A stretch of DNA of 64,000 nt from Palaemon carinicauda (GCF_036898095.1 NC_090729.1:62388731-62452730), one strand, 5' to 3'; positions 36,120 through 48,390 are shown, counted from the stretch's first letter. Made by a program: numbers and translations. The notes: generated from the sequence alone by a model not told the origin.

Positions 36120-37280
36120 ATGTCCGAATCCCCCGTAACGACGCACCCCTACGCCGACCTCCTACAAGAATTTCCCGAGGTTTTCAAGCCCGAGCTCCGA
36201 CACTCGCCAGGTTCCCCGTCCAAGCATAGGATCTACCACCACATCACAACGACAGGACCTCCCACTCACGCCAAATTCCGCCGCCTCCCGCCCCATAAAC
36301 TGAAGGATGCCAAACGCGCCTTCGAGGACATGGAACGCATGGGTATCTGTAAGAAAGCATCGAGCCCCTGGGCATCACCCCTACACAAGGTAAAAAAGCC
36401 GGACGGGTCCTGGAGACCTTGCGACGACTACAGGCGCCTCAACCTCATCACAACGCCCGATCACTACCCGCTGCCCAACATGCAGGACCTAACGAATGCG
36501 TTGCACGGCGCGAAGTATTTTACCAAGATGGACATCCTCAAGTCTTATTTCCAGGTCCCCGTATTTCCGGAAGACATCCCGAAAACTGCCATTGTAACGC
36601 CGTTTGGATCCTACACCTTCGCATACTCAACCTTCGGTCTACACAATGCCGGGGCGACCTTTCGACTAATGGATAGCATTTTGGGTGACCTACCTTTCTG
36701 CGTCTGCTACGTCGACGACATCCTAATATTCTCGAAAACCAAGGAGGAACATCGGAGGCACATCCGCACCGTCCTCAAACGCTTACAGGAGAACGGCCTG
36801 GTCGTACGTTTCGACAAATGCACGTTCGGTGCGGAAGGAGTGGATTTTCTTGGTCACCGCGTATCCTCATGCGGGGTAAAACCCATGACAACCAAGGTCG
36901 ACACCATCAGAAAGTTCCCGATATCTACAACCATCCGCCAATTTCAGGAGTTCCTGGGGATGGTCAATTACTACAGGCGCTTCATCCCCAACATCGCACA
37001 AACCCTGTCACCCCTTGACAACGTCCTGAAAGGAAAAGCAAAAAAACTCGAGTGGGGTTTGCCCCAGCAACAGGCATTCGCCCGGACGAAGGATGCCCTC
37101 GCGAATCCCACCACCCTGGCTCATTTCGACGACAACGCGCCCCTGCGACTAACGACCGACGCCAGCAACGTCGCCTGTGGGGCTGTGCTGGAGCAACTCG
37201 TCGATGGTTCTCCTCGACCGCTGGTATTCTTCAGCAAGAAATTTGAATCCCGCCGAAACAAGATACAGCACCTTCGATAG
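36120..37280 (+). pseudogene. pol: Gypsy-2 reverse transcriptase and RNase H start
   Basis: A 386-codon frame. RT blocks in order: SPWASPLHKVKKPDGSWRPC (about residues 80-99), MDILKSYFQVPVFPEDIPKT, FGLHNAGATFRLMDS, and the catalytic CYVDDILIFSK (about 195-205). Compared with Gypsy-1, one residue is missing between Phe and Arg in the ATFRLM block, an in-frame codon loss beside the active site. RNase H begins with RLTTDASNVACGAVLEQ. Homology ends near 37243 at VFFSKK, where one extra base shifts the frame; the tail to 37280 is noise. Confidence 0.85.
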
Positions 37281-38856
37281 TGAACTCCTCGCCGTCTACC
37301 TTGCCGTCCGCCACTTCAGGCATATCTTGAAGGGCACTCCCTTCACAATCGCGACGGACCATCAACCCCTCGTACACGCTTTCACGAAATCGACAGACGC
37401 ATGGTCCTCCCGACAACAACGTCATCTCGCATCAATCGCCGAATTCGGGTGCACCATACGTTACGTCCCAGGAAAGAAAAACCCAGTCGAGGACGCCCTT
37501 TCAACGATTGAAATTGACGCAATCCACCTGAGAATCAACTACACCAATCTCGCAACCGAACAACGCACCGACCGAGAAGCACAGGATCATCTGACGGGGC
37601 CATCCGCGCTCAAGATAAGTGAGATTCCCCTCGGACCAGCAGGAGTAACTATTCTTTGCGACACCAGCATCGGCCGCCTATGCCCCTGGATACCAGCCTC
37701 CTGCAGAAGGAAAATATTCGATATCATCCATGGACTTTCACACACCTCAGGACGCACCACCGCTCGCCTTCTGTCTGAAAAGTTCGTTTGGCCAGGGATA
37801 AAAAAGGACGCCCGGGAATGGGCGAAGTCATGCATCAACTGCCAGTCAAGCAAAGTCAGCCGTCACACAGAATCGGGGGTAGGCGATTTTCCCCAGCCAA
37901 AAAGACGTTTCGGTCACATACACATCGACTTCGTGGGACCATTGCCCCCTTCTGGATCTGCTCGCTACCTGCTTACGATCATCGATCACTCCACGAGGTG
38001 GTTGGAGGCATCGCCGATGACCGAAGCTACGATTCAAGCATGCGCCGAAGCCCTCTTGTCAAGGTGGGTGAGCAGGTTTGGCGTTCCTGACGGCATCACG
38101 ACAGACAGAGGCCCCGCTTTTCTCTCAAAAATATGGCTCGCTTTGGCGAACCTGATGGGGACGACGCTCCACAGCACCACGGCATACAACCCCGCGGTGA
38201 ACGGCATGGTCGAAAGAACTCACCGCGCCCTCAAGGCGTCCCTGATGGCGAGCTGCACCGACGGGGACTGGAAATCACGACTTCCTTGGGTACTCCTCGG
38301 CCTTCACACCGCCCCTCGCGCAGACGGCGAACCTTCGCCCGCCGAAAAGGTTTACGGGGAGGCGCTCGCAGTTCCTGGCGAATTCTTTCCCTCATCAACC
38401 GACGACATGCAGCTGGATCACCTAAGGGACATCACCAGGAAGTTCAGGCCATGTCTCAAAACATACCAGGACAGAACCAAGCACTTCAAACCAAAAAACC
38501 TGGATGACTGCGGGTACGTTTTCGTCCGTGTCGACGCTCATCGACAACAACTAACTAAACCTTATCGAGGCCCCTACCGGGTAATTAAGAAGACAACGAA
38601 AGCCTTCCTTCTCGACGTCCATGGCCAAGAGGACTGGGTCTCAATAGACCGCGTGAAACCAGCGTTTCTCGAAGGAAGCGACACCGCCTCCGCCGGACAT
38701 GGCAGATCCAGAGTTCCACCTCAAAACAAGGCGCCCACCGAAAGAAAAATCATCAAACGACGACAAGAGGAAGAGATCCTTACGCCGACCACCGGCGCGC
38801 CCCTCCGTTCAAAAACAAGAGGAACCCTCCGACGCCCGAAAAGATACGAAGATTGA
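37245..38856 (+). pseudogene. pol: Gypsy-2 RNase H end and integrase
   Basis: Continuation in the next frame, which is open from 37177 with homology from about 37245. It contains NPAETRYSTFDSELLAVYLA and IATDHQPLVHAF (RNase H) and RYVPGKKNPVEDALS. The integrase zinc-binding domain follows (IIHGLSHTSGRTTARLL with SCINCQSSK). The DDE core shows Asp in GHIHIDFVGPLPP, Asp in ITTDRGPAFLS and Glu in AVNGMVERTHR. Then come a GPY module (KPYRGPYRVIKKTTKAFLLD) and EDWVSIDRVKPAFL. A basic tail of about 60 residues ends at 38856. The integrase half is undamaged even though the front of pol is broken. Confidence 0.87.
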
Positions 38857-38880
38857 TCATCAGCCCTCTACGCCGCCCGA

Positions 38881-39209
38881 TGGACACCGATCCCTTCGTC
38901 GTCCAGAAAATCAACAAACTGTTTATTTATTTGAATTCTCCTTTCGCCACACCGTGGTTTCCCATGTATATGTGTTCCGCTCTATCAGAGCTACATTTTG
39001 ACATATGTATCATTTCATTACATGTTTCTGTTAACTCATAATTCGTATATTTGTAAGAGTAAGAAAACACATATATTTTGGCGGGCAATTCAATCTGATT
39101 TGGCGCCAGCGCCATCGTACCTTTCTGTCCGCACCTTGTAATATACTCCCATGCACATTTGAATAAAGTATCAGTTGATCTTGGTGACGCTTGTCTCACT
39201 GTCCTTACA
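38881..39209 (+). repeat. Gypsy-2 3' LTR (start altered)
   Basis: 329 bp matching the 5' LTR, with the polyadenylation signal AATAAA at 39162-39167. The first bases read TGGACACC instead of TGTAAGGACACC. No purine tract precedes it, so the left junction seems altered. Confidence 0.88.
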
Positions 39210-40261
39210 ACCTCAAATACTCCACATGTGACTAAATTATTTATATGCCTAATTTAGTTTTCTTTACTAAAGTCATCTCACTCATGGGCTCTATACCTGA
39301 TCTAGAGTATTGCACAAGAGGTTACGTTAATACTGTAAGATTGTTATAAAAAGGATCTTCTCCTTCTCTTACCTAGATTACTCTCTTCAATATATCGGGT
39401 TTAACTATCTCCTGCAAGATGGGTATATTACAAACATATTATCAATCAAATAAAAGAAGGTTGGACCTATAGAAAATTAAATCTATAGGTTTTTGAATGT
39501 TCGTTTATCTTAGTAACCAAATTAAGACAAAAGATACAAGTGGAAGACTTGACCAACCATGGCTTTGGTTTTCTCCTATCAGTAGGACAAAGGGAAAAGA
39601 AAATAAAGATAAATGCTATTAGGAATTAACTGGTAAATAAGATTCAGGTAAAGGAAAATGGAAGGTTAAATCAGTATCATGGTATATAATTAAGTTAGTA
39701 AAGTAAAATTAAACTTGCATAAGTATTAAAGGTCAGAGGTGTCTAGTTTAATTTAATGTTTCATCAGAATAGGATCTACCCAGAACTCAGCTGGGCAAGC
39801 CCAACCCACTCCTGTGGTGATCAACCACAGCAGTTGCCATTAAAACACAATAAGTGTGATGGTGTTTTTTTGATAATCCGACTCAGGAAGGTAGATAAAT
39901 ATTATCATAAAGACTATGTAACTAAAAAAAGAAAAATATATATAATCTCCCCAAAAAAACCTTAACAGAATAGCGGCCTGACCACCAATAGTGAAATAGA
40001 TTTCGTAAAAGATGGGAAATTTTTGGAAGAACACCATTGTTACTACACTGATGTTTACGAAGGTACTATGACGCAACATGTTGCGCAAAATTATTGTAAT
40101 AGCGTAACTTACTTGTCCAAATACGTCCTTTCATTTGCCAGCTCAACCACCACGTGCCACGTAGTGCAATCCTTTCCAACCAGCATCTCATTCCCTTATT
40201 GCTAAGTATCACCACTATGTCTACCATACTTGCAGCCTCCCATACACAGGGTAATGACTAA
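39210..40261. other. Intergenic stretch, nothing recognised
   Basis: AT-rich, no repeat or ORF with a motif seen. Confidence 0.4.
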
Positions 40262-40990
40262 TTAGTTTCCCACAAACAGGAAGCACATCGCGAGTGTCAC
40301 TTGGTCAGGTACAACTGGCACATTACTATTCCTACACCACTGCAACTTGCCATTCTCTCCCCACACCTGTAGTCCAAATGCTCGCTTACATTTCTGTATG
40401 TTTTCAAGTTGCTTAGAATATAACCAGTATTTCTCCAAATGGATGATTACGTATATCATTACTACCGTATCTTCATGCACTAGTACATTATATACATATG
40501 CGATCGTAGTACCATCACGCACTACTGCGTTGTGCTCCAACACTTTATTACTCGCTGCTTGCATCACCAGTGAGGCAACATTTAAGCCAAATCCAAACAC
40601 TGTAAGGCAATACCTCTTACCTTCAAACATAGCTGTTTGGTATGGCCATAATCTCTCCTCCACTCTTATTTTCAAATAAGCCTTAGCAAGATCTATCTTA
40701 CATTGACAGCCATCTTTCGCCATTCATGTAGCTTGTCTGCACAAACATCCTCATCTCTAGTATGGACATCAATGTAAGTATTGACCTCACGAAAGTCCAT
40801 TACCGGCCTCACCTTATCCTAACTAGACAAGATAACTATAAATCCACAGAATTGAGCCTTTAGCAGGGCCATTCTTACCCCTATCATACGGCTTCAGCCC
40901 GCCCCACTGTATTCACTCCTGCAACTCTTCTTCATATCTCTGTTGTGCCTCAAGTTGGACTGCGTATTCACATCTCGTATTCTTCAGCAC
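40262..40990 (-). pseudogene. Gypsy-type reverse transcriptase fragment running into the gap
   Basis: On the minus strand, a block at 40990-40730 reads RYEEELQEWIQWGGLKPYD, then RPVMDFREVNTYIDVHT after two stops. The 153-codon frame 40723-40262 continues with CKIDLAKAYLKIRVEERLWP, RYCLTVFGFGLNVASLVMQA and, at the catalytic position, AYVYNVLVHED. These are RT fingers and palm blocks of a Ty3/Gypsy-like LTR retrotransposon. The active-site box is YVYN rather than YVDD, so both catalytic aspartates are gone. The upstream part (protease, gag) would lie in or beyond the N gap. This lineage differs from the other Gypsy copies in the window. Confidence 0.7.
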
Positions 40991-41000
40991 TAGTAGCTCT

Positions 41001-41500
41001 NNNNNNNNNNNNNNNNNNNNNNNNNNNNNNNNNNNNNNNNNNNNNNNNNNNNNNNNNNNNNNNNNNNNNNNNNNNNNNNNNNNNNNNNNNNNNNNNNNNN
41101 NNNNNNNNNNNNNNNNNNNNNNNNNNNNNNNNNNNNNNNNNNNNNNNNNNNNNNNNNNNNNNNNNNNNNNNNNNNNNNNNNNNNNNNNNNNNNNNNNNNN
41201 NNNNNNNNNNNNNNNNNNNNNNNNNNNNNNNNNNNNNNNNNNNNNNNNNNNNNNNNNNNNNNNNNNNNNNNNNNNNNNNNNNNNNNNNNNNNNNNNNNNN
41301 NNNNNNNNNNNNNNNNNNNNNNNNNNNNNNNNNNNNNNNNNNNNNNNNNNNNNNNNNNNNNNNNNNNNNNNNNNNNNNNNNNNNNNNNNNNNNNNNNNNN
41401 NNNNNNNNNNNNNNNNNNNNNNNNNNNNNNNNNNNNNNNNNNNNNNNNNNNNNNNNNNNNNNNNNNNNNNNNNNNNNNNNNNNNNNNNNNNNNNNNNNNN
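41001..41500. other. Assembly gap (500 N)
   Basis: Exactly 500 N, the usual placeholder for an unsized join. The true distance and content are unknown, and the orientation of the two sides depends on the scaffold. Confidence 1.
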
Positions 41501-41612
41501 GAGACACTACATTATAACAATAAATTTTGTTACTTTAGTCATACTATTGCTCCTGTTTAGAATAGATACTCTGCCTCTCTTCATCCCTTGTGTAAGGGGG
41601 AACAGAAGAGGA
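41501..41612 (+). repeat. Dispersed repeat R1, copy 2
   Basis: Inverted match to 17459-17571. It starts at the gap edge and runs directly into the truncated end of PB-3. Confidence 0.75.
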
Positions 41613-43393
41613 ATCATTGCTCTGTTATAGTTCCTTAGTACGTAGTAATTTTGAAAGAAATGGGAAAAAACGAAAAAGTGGCAATCGCAGGAAAATCGAA
41701 CACATACCTATATATACGCCATATCTGGCTAAAAATAAAGATAGGCATGGGTAGCCAGATCATCTAGAAACACTTTCCAACACTATAAAAATACAAGTTT
41801 TGCGACACTACTTGCCAATTCCTTACGGTAACATGACTAAGCAAAAGAATGCAAAACAAATAAAAAGGGGCACTCGTGGAAAAATGGCCAACATTCTAAT
41901 ATACGGCATTTCAGAAAAAAAAAATTTCAGCCACGTACTAGGCAAACCATCAAGGCACATTTTCCGACAAATAAACATCTAAATGAATTATTACTCTGTG
42001 ATAGTTCATTAGTACGTAGTAATTTTGAAAGAAATGGGAAAAAACGAAAAAATGGCAATCACAGGAAAATCGAACACATACCGATATATACGCCATATCT
42101 GGCTAAAAAAAAGATAGGCATGGGTAGCCAGATCATCTAGAAACACTTTCCAACACTATAAAAATATAAGTTTTGCGACACTACTTGCCAATTCCTTACG
42201 GTAACATGACTAAGCAAAAAAATGCAAAACAAATAAAAAGGGGCACTCGCGGAAAAATGCCCAACATTCTAATATACGGCATCTCAGATAAAAAAAAAAG
42301 ACATGCACGTGTTAGCCCAACCATCAAGGCACACTTTCTAACACATAAAAATGAAAAAAAAATCAATAATATACGGCAATTCCTTACTACGTAGTAAATT
42401 TTTACAAATATTGAAAAAAAACCAGAAATTGGCAACCGCAGTTGAATACCCAATATACCAATAACTACGTCGTATCTGACAAAAACAAAGTCACTCATGG
42501 GTAGCCAGATCATCTAGACATACTTGCCAACACTAAAAAAGCAAAAGTTTTACGACACTATTTCGCAATATCTTACGGAAAAATGACTTGGCAAAAAAAT
42601 GAAAAAAAATGAAAAAGGGGCACTCGCGGTAAAATGCCCAACATTCTAATATACGGCATCTCAGATAAAAAAAAAGACATGCACGTGTTAGCCCAACCAT
42701 CAAGGCACACTTTCTAACACATAAGTATAAAAAAAAATCAATAATATACGGCAATTCCTTACTACGTAGTAAATTTTTACAAATATTGGAAAAAAACAGA
42801 AATTGGCAACCGCAGTTAAATACCCAATATACTAATAACTACGTCGTATCTAATAAAAACAAAGTCACGTATGGGTAGCCAGATCATCTAGACACACTTT
42901 CCAACACTAAAAAAGCAAAAGTTTCACGACACTATTCGGCAATATCTTACGGAAAAATGACTTGGCAAAAAAATTATAAAAAATGAAAAAGGGGCACTCG
43001 CGGTAAAATGGTCCTCGTGGTGATGAACGACATTTTAACTGAAAAAAAAATCATGCACATGTTAGCCAAACAATCCACCAAGACTTTCCACAACTGATAA
43101 CCTATACAAGTTGACCATTCTACGACAATTTCATAATACGTAATAACTTTGATAATTATGCAAATTACCTTAGAAGGGTAAACTCGGTCGCGCTCGACCC
43201 TGACACGTCTCAGAAATCGGGGAAGGAGTAAAGCTACAGCAATGCACATCTGGACACTACTAGAGCGTGTAGGCGAGACACCTACTGCAGGTCGATCACC
43301 CACAAATTCAGTCACGGGGGTGAGTCACGTGAGAAAGACCTGTATTTTTTTTAACGCTCGTGGTCGCGGACGACCCACCGTACCTATCCAGGG
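41608..43393 (-). mobile_element. PB-3: truncated inverted copy of the piggyBac-like element
   Basis: Minus-strand copy of the left half of PB-1. The outer end (43393 inward) starts CCCTGGATAGGTACG and has the same subterminal hairpin and left-arm landmarks. Four tandem units follow, with the landmark at 42882, 42508, 42131 and 41758 (spacings 374, 377 and 373). The copy stops at about 41608, in the sequence that follows the last unit of PB-1, and joins repeat R1. The whole unique right half is absent, and the base after the outer end is not TTAA (GGGTCTG), so this copy cannot be mobilised in the usual way. Confidence 0.85.
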
Positions 43394-46019
43394 TCTGTTT
43401 GATGTTCAGCATGTTTTCAGAGCAGCTGTCGATACATGTAGTGAACAGTTGCTATCATCAATCGTATAGTATACACATATATGGAATTCTTACGACACCA
43501 ATTTTTCGTGCATTTTATTTACTACCGCATTCGCATTTTACTATTACCGTATTTATCTCGACTTTCTCCAGTTATTCTGTGATTATGCCAGATAGACCAA
43601 TATTATGTCAATTTTATGCTTTATTTATAATTATGCAAAATATCATGCTAATCTATGTATTCCCATTTAGATTATGCCACAAGCATAAAATTATGCCATA
43701 TCTGGTAACACTGAATTACAAATCTCCAATATGTTACCTCATAAATATAAACAATATCCAGAAATAAAATGATAAGACTATGATCATATGTTTACATTAA
43801 TTATTAATATAGTGCATGTGGTGAAAAATATGATGGATAAAAAGTGGACTGTATACTTGATGTTGTTACTGACTCAAAAGCCGCCACAAATGTCCTTCCG
43901 TAACAACTATCACTATTCCCTTTACGGCTTCTCAGGAATAACGAGAGATTTCTCTCTCCAATAAACTTACTGTAATTATTAGTGTAACTGATATTCAAAA
44001 GCACCACAGTCATATAACTCTCAACAATAGGACTACACTAAGTCCTTTCACTTACTAAGCTGTCATTGTTAACAGGAACTCAAATCATAAGTTTCAATAG
44101 AGTACAATCGAGACAAGTTTTAATTTTTCCCTCTCTCTCTCTCGCGAGTACTCACGGGTAGACTTTCCGACCTTAGAGGACCGCAGTTTGTAGTCTCGTT
44201 TTCTATAAGTTTTACAAAATTCTTAATATGAACACCTTGATGTTAAATAAATATCGGATCAATTCTTAATTACCAACTGTACATTAAAACATAAATCAAT
44301 AAAGGATATCGAAATGCACTTGTTACTTTACAGTCAATTAGTTTAATAACTAAAAGTTGAACATAAATGCGTGATTAAGCAAGGACAAACTCAAGGGGGT
44401 TTACAAATCAATGGCACTTTCAACAAATTTACGACAAGTCCCAAAAATTAGAGTAGATCACTACTTACGATCTTATACACACACACAACCACAGTCCAGT
44501 AACAGATCGGCTCAAGTTTGAGCCCTGAGGCTCGTGAGCAAAAGCTGCCCCTTTGTCGTGCATTCGTGTTTTATACGAGGAAAAGAGACAAGTTATACAA
44601 TTACAATAGATACAAGACTGCTTACAAGATTTACATTAACACAAAAAACCTTTTAGTAAATTCAAAGATTGATGTTAAAAATAAATTCAAGACACAAAGT
44701 GTGCAATTTCAAACATATTCTTTAAACATAATTAACTGGTTGGTGGTGTGTGACAAATTCAATCATGATCAACTTCATAACCATATAGTGCACATACATA
44801 CGCACACACCTAAACAGGGGCGTAAAAGGGCGATCTAAATGTGCAAACAAATCGTCCGTGTTGGTCTTCTGACCCTTGACCTCTCCTAATGGGTACTCTG
44901 GCAAAGCAAAACAAGATGTTACACTTACAAGTTCTACTCTCCTAGTCCTCTAATGGAGAGGCATCATTAATCAAGATATGGAGTGGCATTAATCAAGATA
45001 TTATTACGTTCTCAACTACTACGGCACATAGTACAACATATGAATTCAATTACTGTATCTGAACGTTACTGTTATGTAAAACCATTTCACTGTGCTTAAT
45101 CGCACTTCAAATACTACATGCTAAAATCATAGTAGTACACACAAATAAACAATTTAATGTAAGAGTGTCATTCTCGAGTTAGATGTGGTTCTTTTAACTC
45201 TTATCATAACATGCAAAAAGAACGAACGTATTTCTACAAAATATGAATACATGCAAATTTTGGTTTCATGAATAAAAACAACTGCAATAACATAATTTCG
45301 TTTGTCATTTACCTTATAAACGACACTTCCCAATAATAATCAGTCAATAATCTTTACGAAGCATGCAATAATAACAACCTTACGCTAAGAGGTAGATTAT
45401 GGTTGTACAGAGGAATACACAAAAGACATTATATTAAATTGTAGTGAGAAGAATTCTTCACAGTGCATATGTAAGTTCCAATGAAACCAATAAAGTAGAT
45501 GTCACTGTCGTACATTCCAAAATAAGTGTTATATTGTGTATCCTTGTAGAATGTTCAAGGTGATGTAATATATGTCTTTGTGGAGAGTACCACAGTACGT
45601 CCTGTAAAGTACCAGTCACAGGTTTGTTTGCCATCCTACACTTATTAATATATATTTACTACAGTCATGGATAGAAACTCAGCAGGTTTCGGGCTCGTAA
45701 GCACATTGATGTTCGATGGTGATGAACAAAAGTACGAATTGTAAGGAGTCAAATTCCTCGGGTATTTACAGCTGCAGAAGATACATGGCACTATCTTAAA
45801 AGAGGTGGAATAGCAGAGGCTGACCTGGATGAAAAAATGTATTGCTGAAACTTTGGCCAAAACCTTTTAGTATTTTGACAACTGTAGTTTAGATTTAGTT
45901 ATCTGAAGTGCTAAGGACGATAAGTTTTATGTTGGTTGAATATTGTCTAGTGATTTCAGCATATTACTCACCTGTAAATGAGTGGATAATTATTAGTAGT
46001 TATCCAGAGGTATCCTATC
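43394..46019. other. Intergenic stretch, nothing recognised
   Basis: AT-rich, with a short (CT)n piece near 44132-44144. Open frames of 70-135 codons lack motifs. No element ends found. Confidence 0.4.
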
Positions 46020-46414
46020 TGTGTCGTCAGTTTTTTAATGCTGATATGTTGAATCAAACGCAGGTGTGTACATAATCCTTTAATGTATAATAAGATGCTC
46101 CATTACTTGGTGGCTCTGGGCTTCCGAGTTCCAACAACCAACTCCCAACTGACCATCGAGTGTCTTGTAAACAATCTCACAAACATAAACATTAAAACAA
46201 ACATAAGAGAATCGCTCTCAAAGGACTTAAATCCTACTGCAGTATCTTTGAGGTAATGAATAAATGATTGAACCCTAATATGAAAATACATTATTTCAGT
46301 TATGTACAATGTATAACATGCTTTATCAATGCAATATGATGCAATGTTGTGTTCAATATACGTAACATTTGAGGTAATATAGTATATAGTATATTATTAC
46401 AATAATACATAACA
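46020..46414 (-). repeat. Candidate 3' LTR of Gypsy-4
   Basis: On the minus strand, a purine tract (AAGGGGGAGGAAAC, 46415-46428) is followed at once by TGTTATGTATTATTG. A plausible end with CA (TGACGACACA) lies at 46020, giving about 395 bp. This fits a 3' LTR placed about 50 bases after the pol stop (46462-46464). The partner 5' LTR is not in the window, so the outer boundary is a guess. Confidence 0.45.
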
Positions 46415-46428
46415 GTTTCCTCCCCCTT
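46415..46428 (-). other. Gypsy-4 polypurine tract
   Basis: An uninterrupted purine run on the minus strand, ending next to TGTT. It sits between the pol stop and the candidate LTR, as expected for the plus-strand primer. Confidence 0.65.
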
Positions 46429-46461
46429 AACTGGACATTCTAAAAATCTATATAAATCTAA

Positions 46462-47395
46462 TCACTCAGGGGGCTTTCCTTTATTAATCCTATTAGGAAG
46501 CACTCTAACCTCATCGTGTACTGTTACATGAATTGATTCTGAATCTACATTTGATGTTAGAGCATCTTGGTTAACATTTGACTCATTTGATCTAACTACT
46601 TCTGAAAGTTTTCCATCTCTAGCATTCACAAGCTCTACTGTATTTCTGTTTAATGGCTGTAATTGATCAACATGACATTTTACAATATTTCCACCAACTT
46701 GAACATCATAATATAAATTTCCTATCTCTCTTACAATCTCCTGGTACCCACTTCTCTGGAGTGTTCTGCAATCTTACCATGACATCAGATAAAGGTAAAA
46801 AATGTCTTACATTAGGAAGCTTTAATACTTGTTTATACCGTTTATCTTCTAAATCCCTTTCCAAACTTGGATACAACAAATCTAACTTACACCTTATCCT
46901 CCTCAAACTCAACAAATTTGATGGTGTCACGCCTGTTGTGCTATGCGGCGTTGTTCTATAAGACAATATAAACTTTGATACATGCAAAAATATGTTTCCC
47001 AGATTTGCTTTTCTACACTTCATATTGTGTTTAAATGGTTGAACAAACCTTTCAGCCTCTCCATTGGTAGAGGGATGATATGTAGCTGAAAATGTATGTT
47101 TTATACCATTGACGTTACAAAATTCTTTAAACTCTTGTAAGGTAAATTGTGGACCATTATCTATAACAATTCTTTCTGGAATACCATGTGTAGAAAAAAT
47201 TTGCATTAACTCTTTTATTGTGGCGTAAGACGTTATTGTTTTCATTGGAATGACTTCTGGCCACTTGCTGTAAGCATCTACGACTATCAAAAACAAATAA
47301 TTTAAAAAAGGACCTACAAAATCTATATACACTCTTTGCCATGGATACATGGGTAACTCCCATGGGTGCATTCTAGCAAAATGAGGATTGTTCTA
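46462..47395 (-). pseudogene. pol: Gypsy-4 integrase core and C-terminus
   Basis: A 221-codon frame (47371-46706) starts with MHPWELPMYPWQRVYIDFVG, the linker and first catalytic Asp. It continues with IVVDAYSKWPEVIPM, ERIVIDNGPQFTLQEF (second Asp), and YHPSTNGEAERFVQPFK (Glu in NGEAER). All three DDE residues are present. Near 46740 a one-base shift moves the sequence to another frame, where a C-terminal region (YYDVQVGG, IVKCHVDQLQPLN) continues to a stop at 46462-46464. A short run upstream of 47371 (NNPHFAR) follows an in-frame stop, then similarity ends. The zinc-binding half of this integrase appears at 57173-57403, beyond DIRS-A. Confidence 0.8.
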
Positions 47396-47820
47396 TTGCA
47401 TAACAAAATTCATATGTCATGCCGTTTCCATCATGACTTTTCACTAAACTCTCATACCTGACAATCATTTGGAGGCTATCATTCAATTTAGGACAATCGA
47501 TTTATTCCTGGCAAGCCTATCTATAACAACCAAACCTTGGTATAGGCTAATACCGTATACATCAAAGGCATAGGCTAATATTCTAAGCCTATACTTAAAG
47601 TTGAACTTGACTCTTGCTGTGGAGAAGGACGGATCTTCTTTTGCAGTGGAGGTTGATGGAAACGCTGGTTCCCGGGGTCTTTTTATTCTTACTTCTACAA
47701 GTGCTAGTACATGACAAGCACTCCAAACTGGTACCCTGTAATACAAAGTCTTCATTTAGGACAACGATCCTATGTCAAACAACATGCAATTCGTAGCCTA
47801 GGCTATACTGTACTCTTAAA
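47396..47820. other. Unassigned DNA between Gypsy-4 integrase and DIRS-A
   Basis: 425 bp with no recognised coding sequence. It contains several ATAGGCTAAT/CTAGGCTATA-like strings. It may be part of another insertion, since Gypsy-4 homology has already ended at 47395. Confidence 0.35.
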
Positions 47821-48199
47821 CGGATTTTGAGCGAAGCGAAAAATCCATTTTTTGGTAAGATGGCCATGTCGTCCTGATGGAAGTTCCTCTAAGGTAGCTT
47901 CCTAGGGTATATTACAACTACGGTGATATTCCCAGAGAATTTACCTTAAGGTACCCAGAATTCTAACTCCTGGAGCGAATATCCCTAATAAAAGAATCTG
48001 GGATATCGCAAAATATCAGCGGACGTATTCTTGACACGCCACATGGCAATCTGTACCCCGAACAGAGTTAACACTTCGTAGGGGTCAAATGGTAAGAAAA
48101 CAAAAATGATAAGAAAGGGGGGAGCCATTCGTAAGGCATCTCTCCTCCACGTTTCGTAAGCATGCCCTGCGCCGCTCGCGACGCCATCTGTATTCCTTG
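47821..48199 (-). repeat. DIRS-A inverted terminal repeat (3' side of genes)
   Basis: 47864-48199 is the inverted copy of 56262-56584, with scattered differences. The outer tip (47821-47863, starting CGGATTTTGAGCGAAGCG) is absent from the other repeat and is instead complementary to the first half of the internal region. The tip itself is partly palindromic. Confidence 0.9.
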
Positions 48200-48294
48200 T
48201 AGCGATACATGAGGTGCTACAGATACTGTATGTAGGGAGGGGTCCTACAGCCCTTTCCCTTTTTTTTTTTTTAAAGGAAAGGGGCAGGGCGGGT

Positions 48295-48390
48295 CCATCA
48301 GGATGACATGGCCATCTTACCCAAAAATAGATTTTTCGCTTCGCTCAAAATCCGTTTTTTGGGCTCAAGCCATGTCGTCCTGATGGAAGT
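48295..48390 (-). repeat. DIRS-A internal complementary region
   Basis: 48295-48354 is complementary to the left tip 47821-47880 (57 of 60 bases); 48355-48390 is complementary to the right tip 56565-56600 (36 of 36). The two halves meet at 48354/48355, so the region spells out the junction of the two element ends in a circle. This is the defining device of DIRS1-type elements, used to complete the ends during replication. Confidence 0.93.

Larger units (their letters stand above)
34385..39209 (+). mobile_element. Gypsy-2: older CsRn1-like Ty3/Gypsy retrotransposon
   Basis: 4825 bp, with LTRs at 34385-34718 and 38881-39209 that differ at roughly a dozen positions in 330, so older than Gypsy-1. 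The gene order is the same and the proteins are clearly related to Gypsy-1 (for example, both have LPFCVCYVDDIL in RT), but the LTRs are unrelated. There is no visible target duplication (CGGGA against ACCTC), the 3' LTR start lacks four bases, and no purine tract precedes it. Gag ends early in its knuckle, protease is scrambled by frameshifts, and RNase H is frameshifted. Confidence 0.9.

Noticed and set aside
34385..39209. An envelope gene in Gypsy-1 or Gypsy-2
   Set aside because: Pol ends at or next to the 3' LTR in both, with no room for a further ORF; neither shows a signal peptide or membrane anchor frame.
40945..41517. Long frames across 41001-41500
   Set aside because: They consist of N; nothing can be said about coding there.
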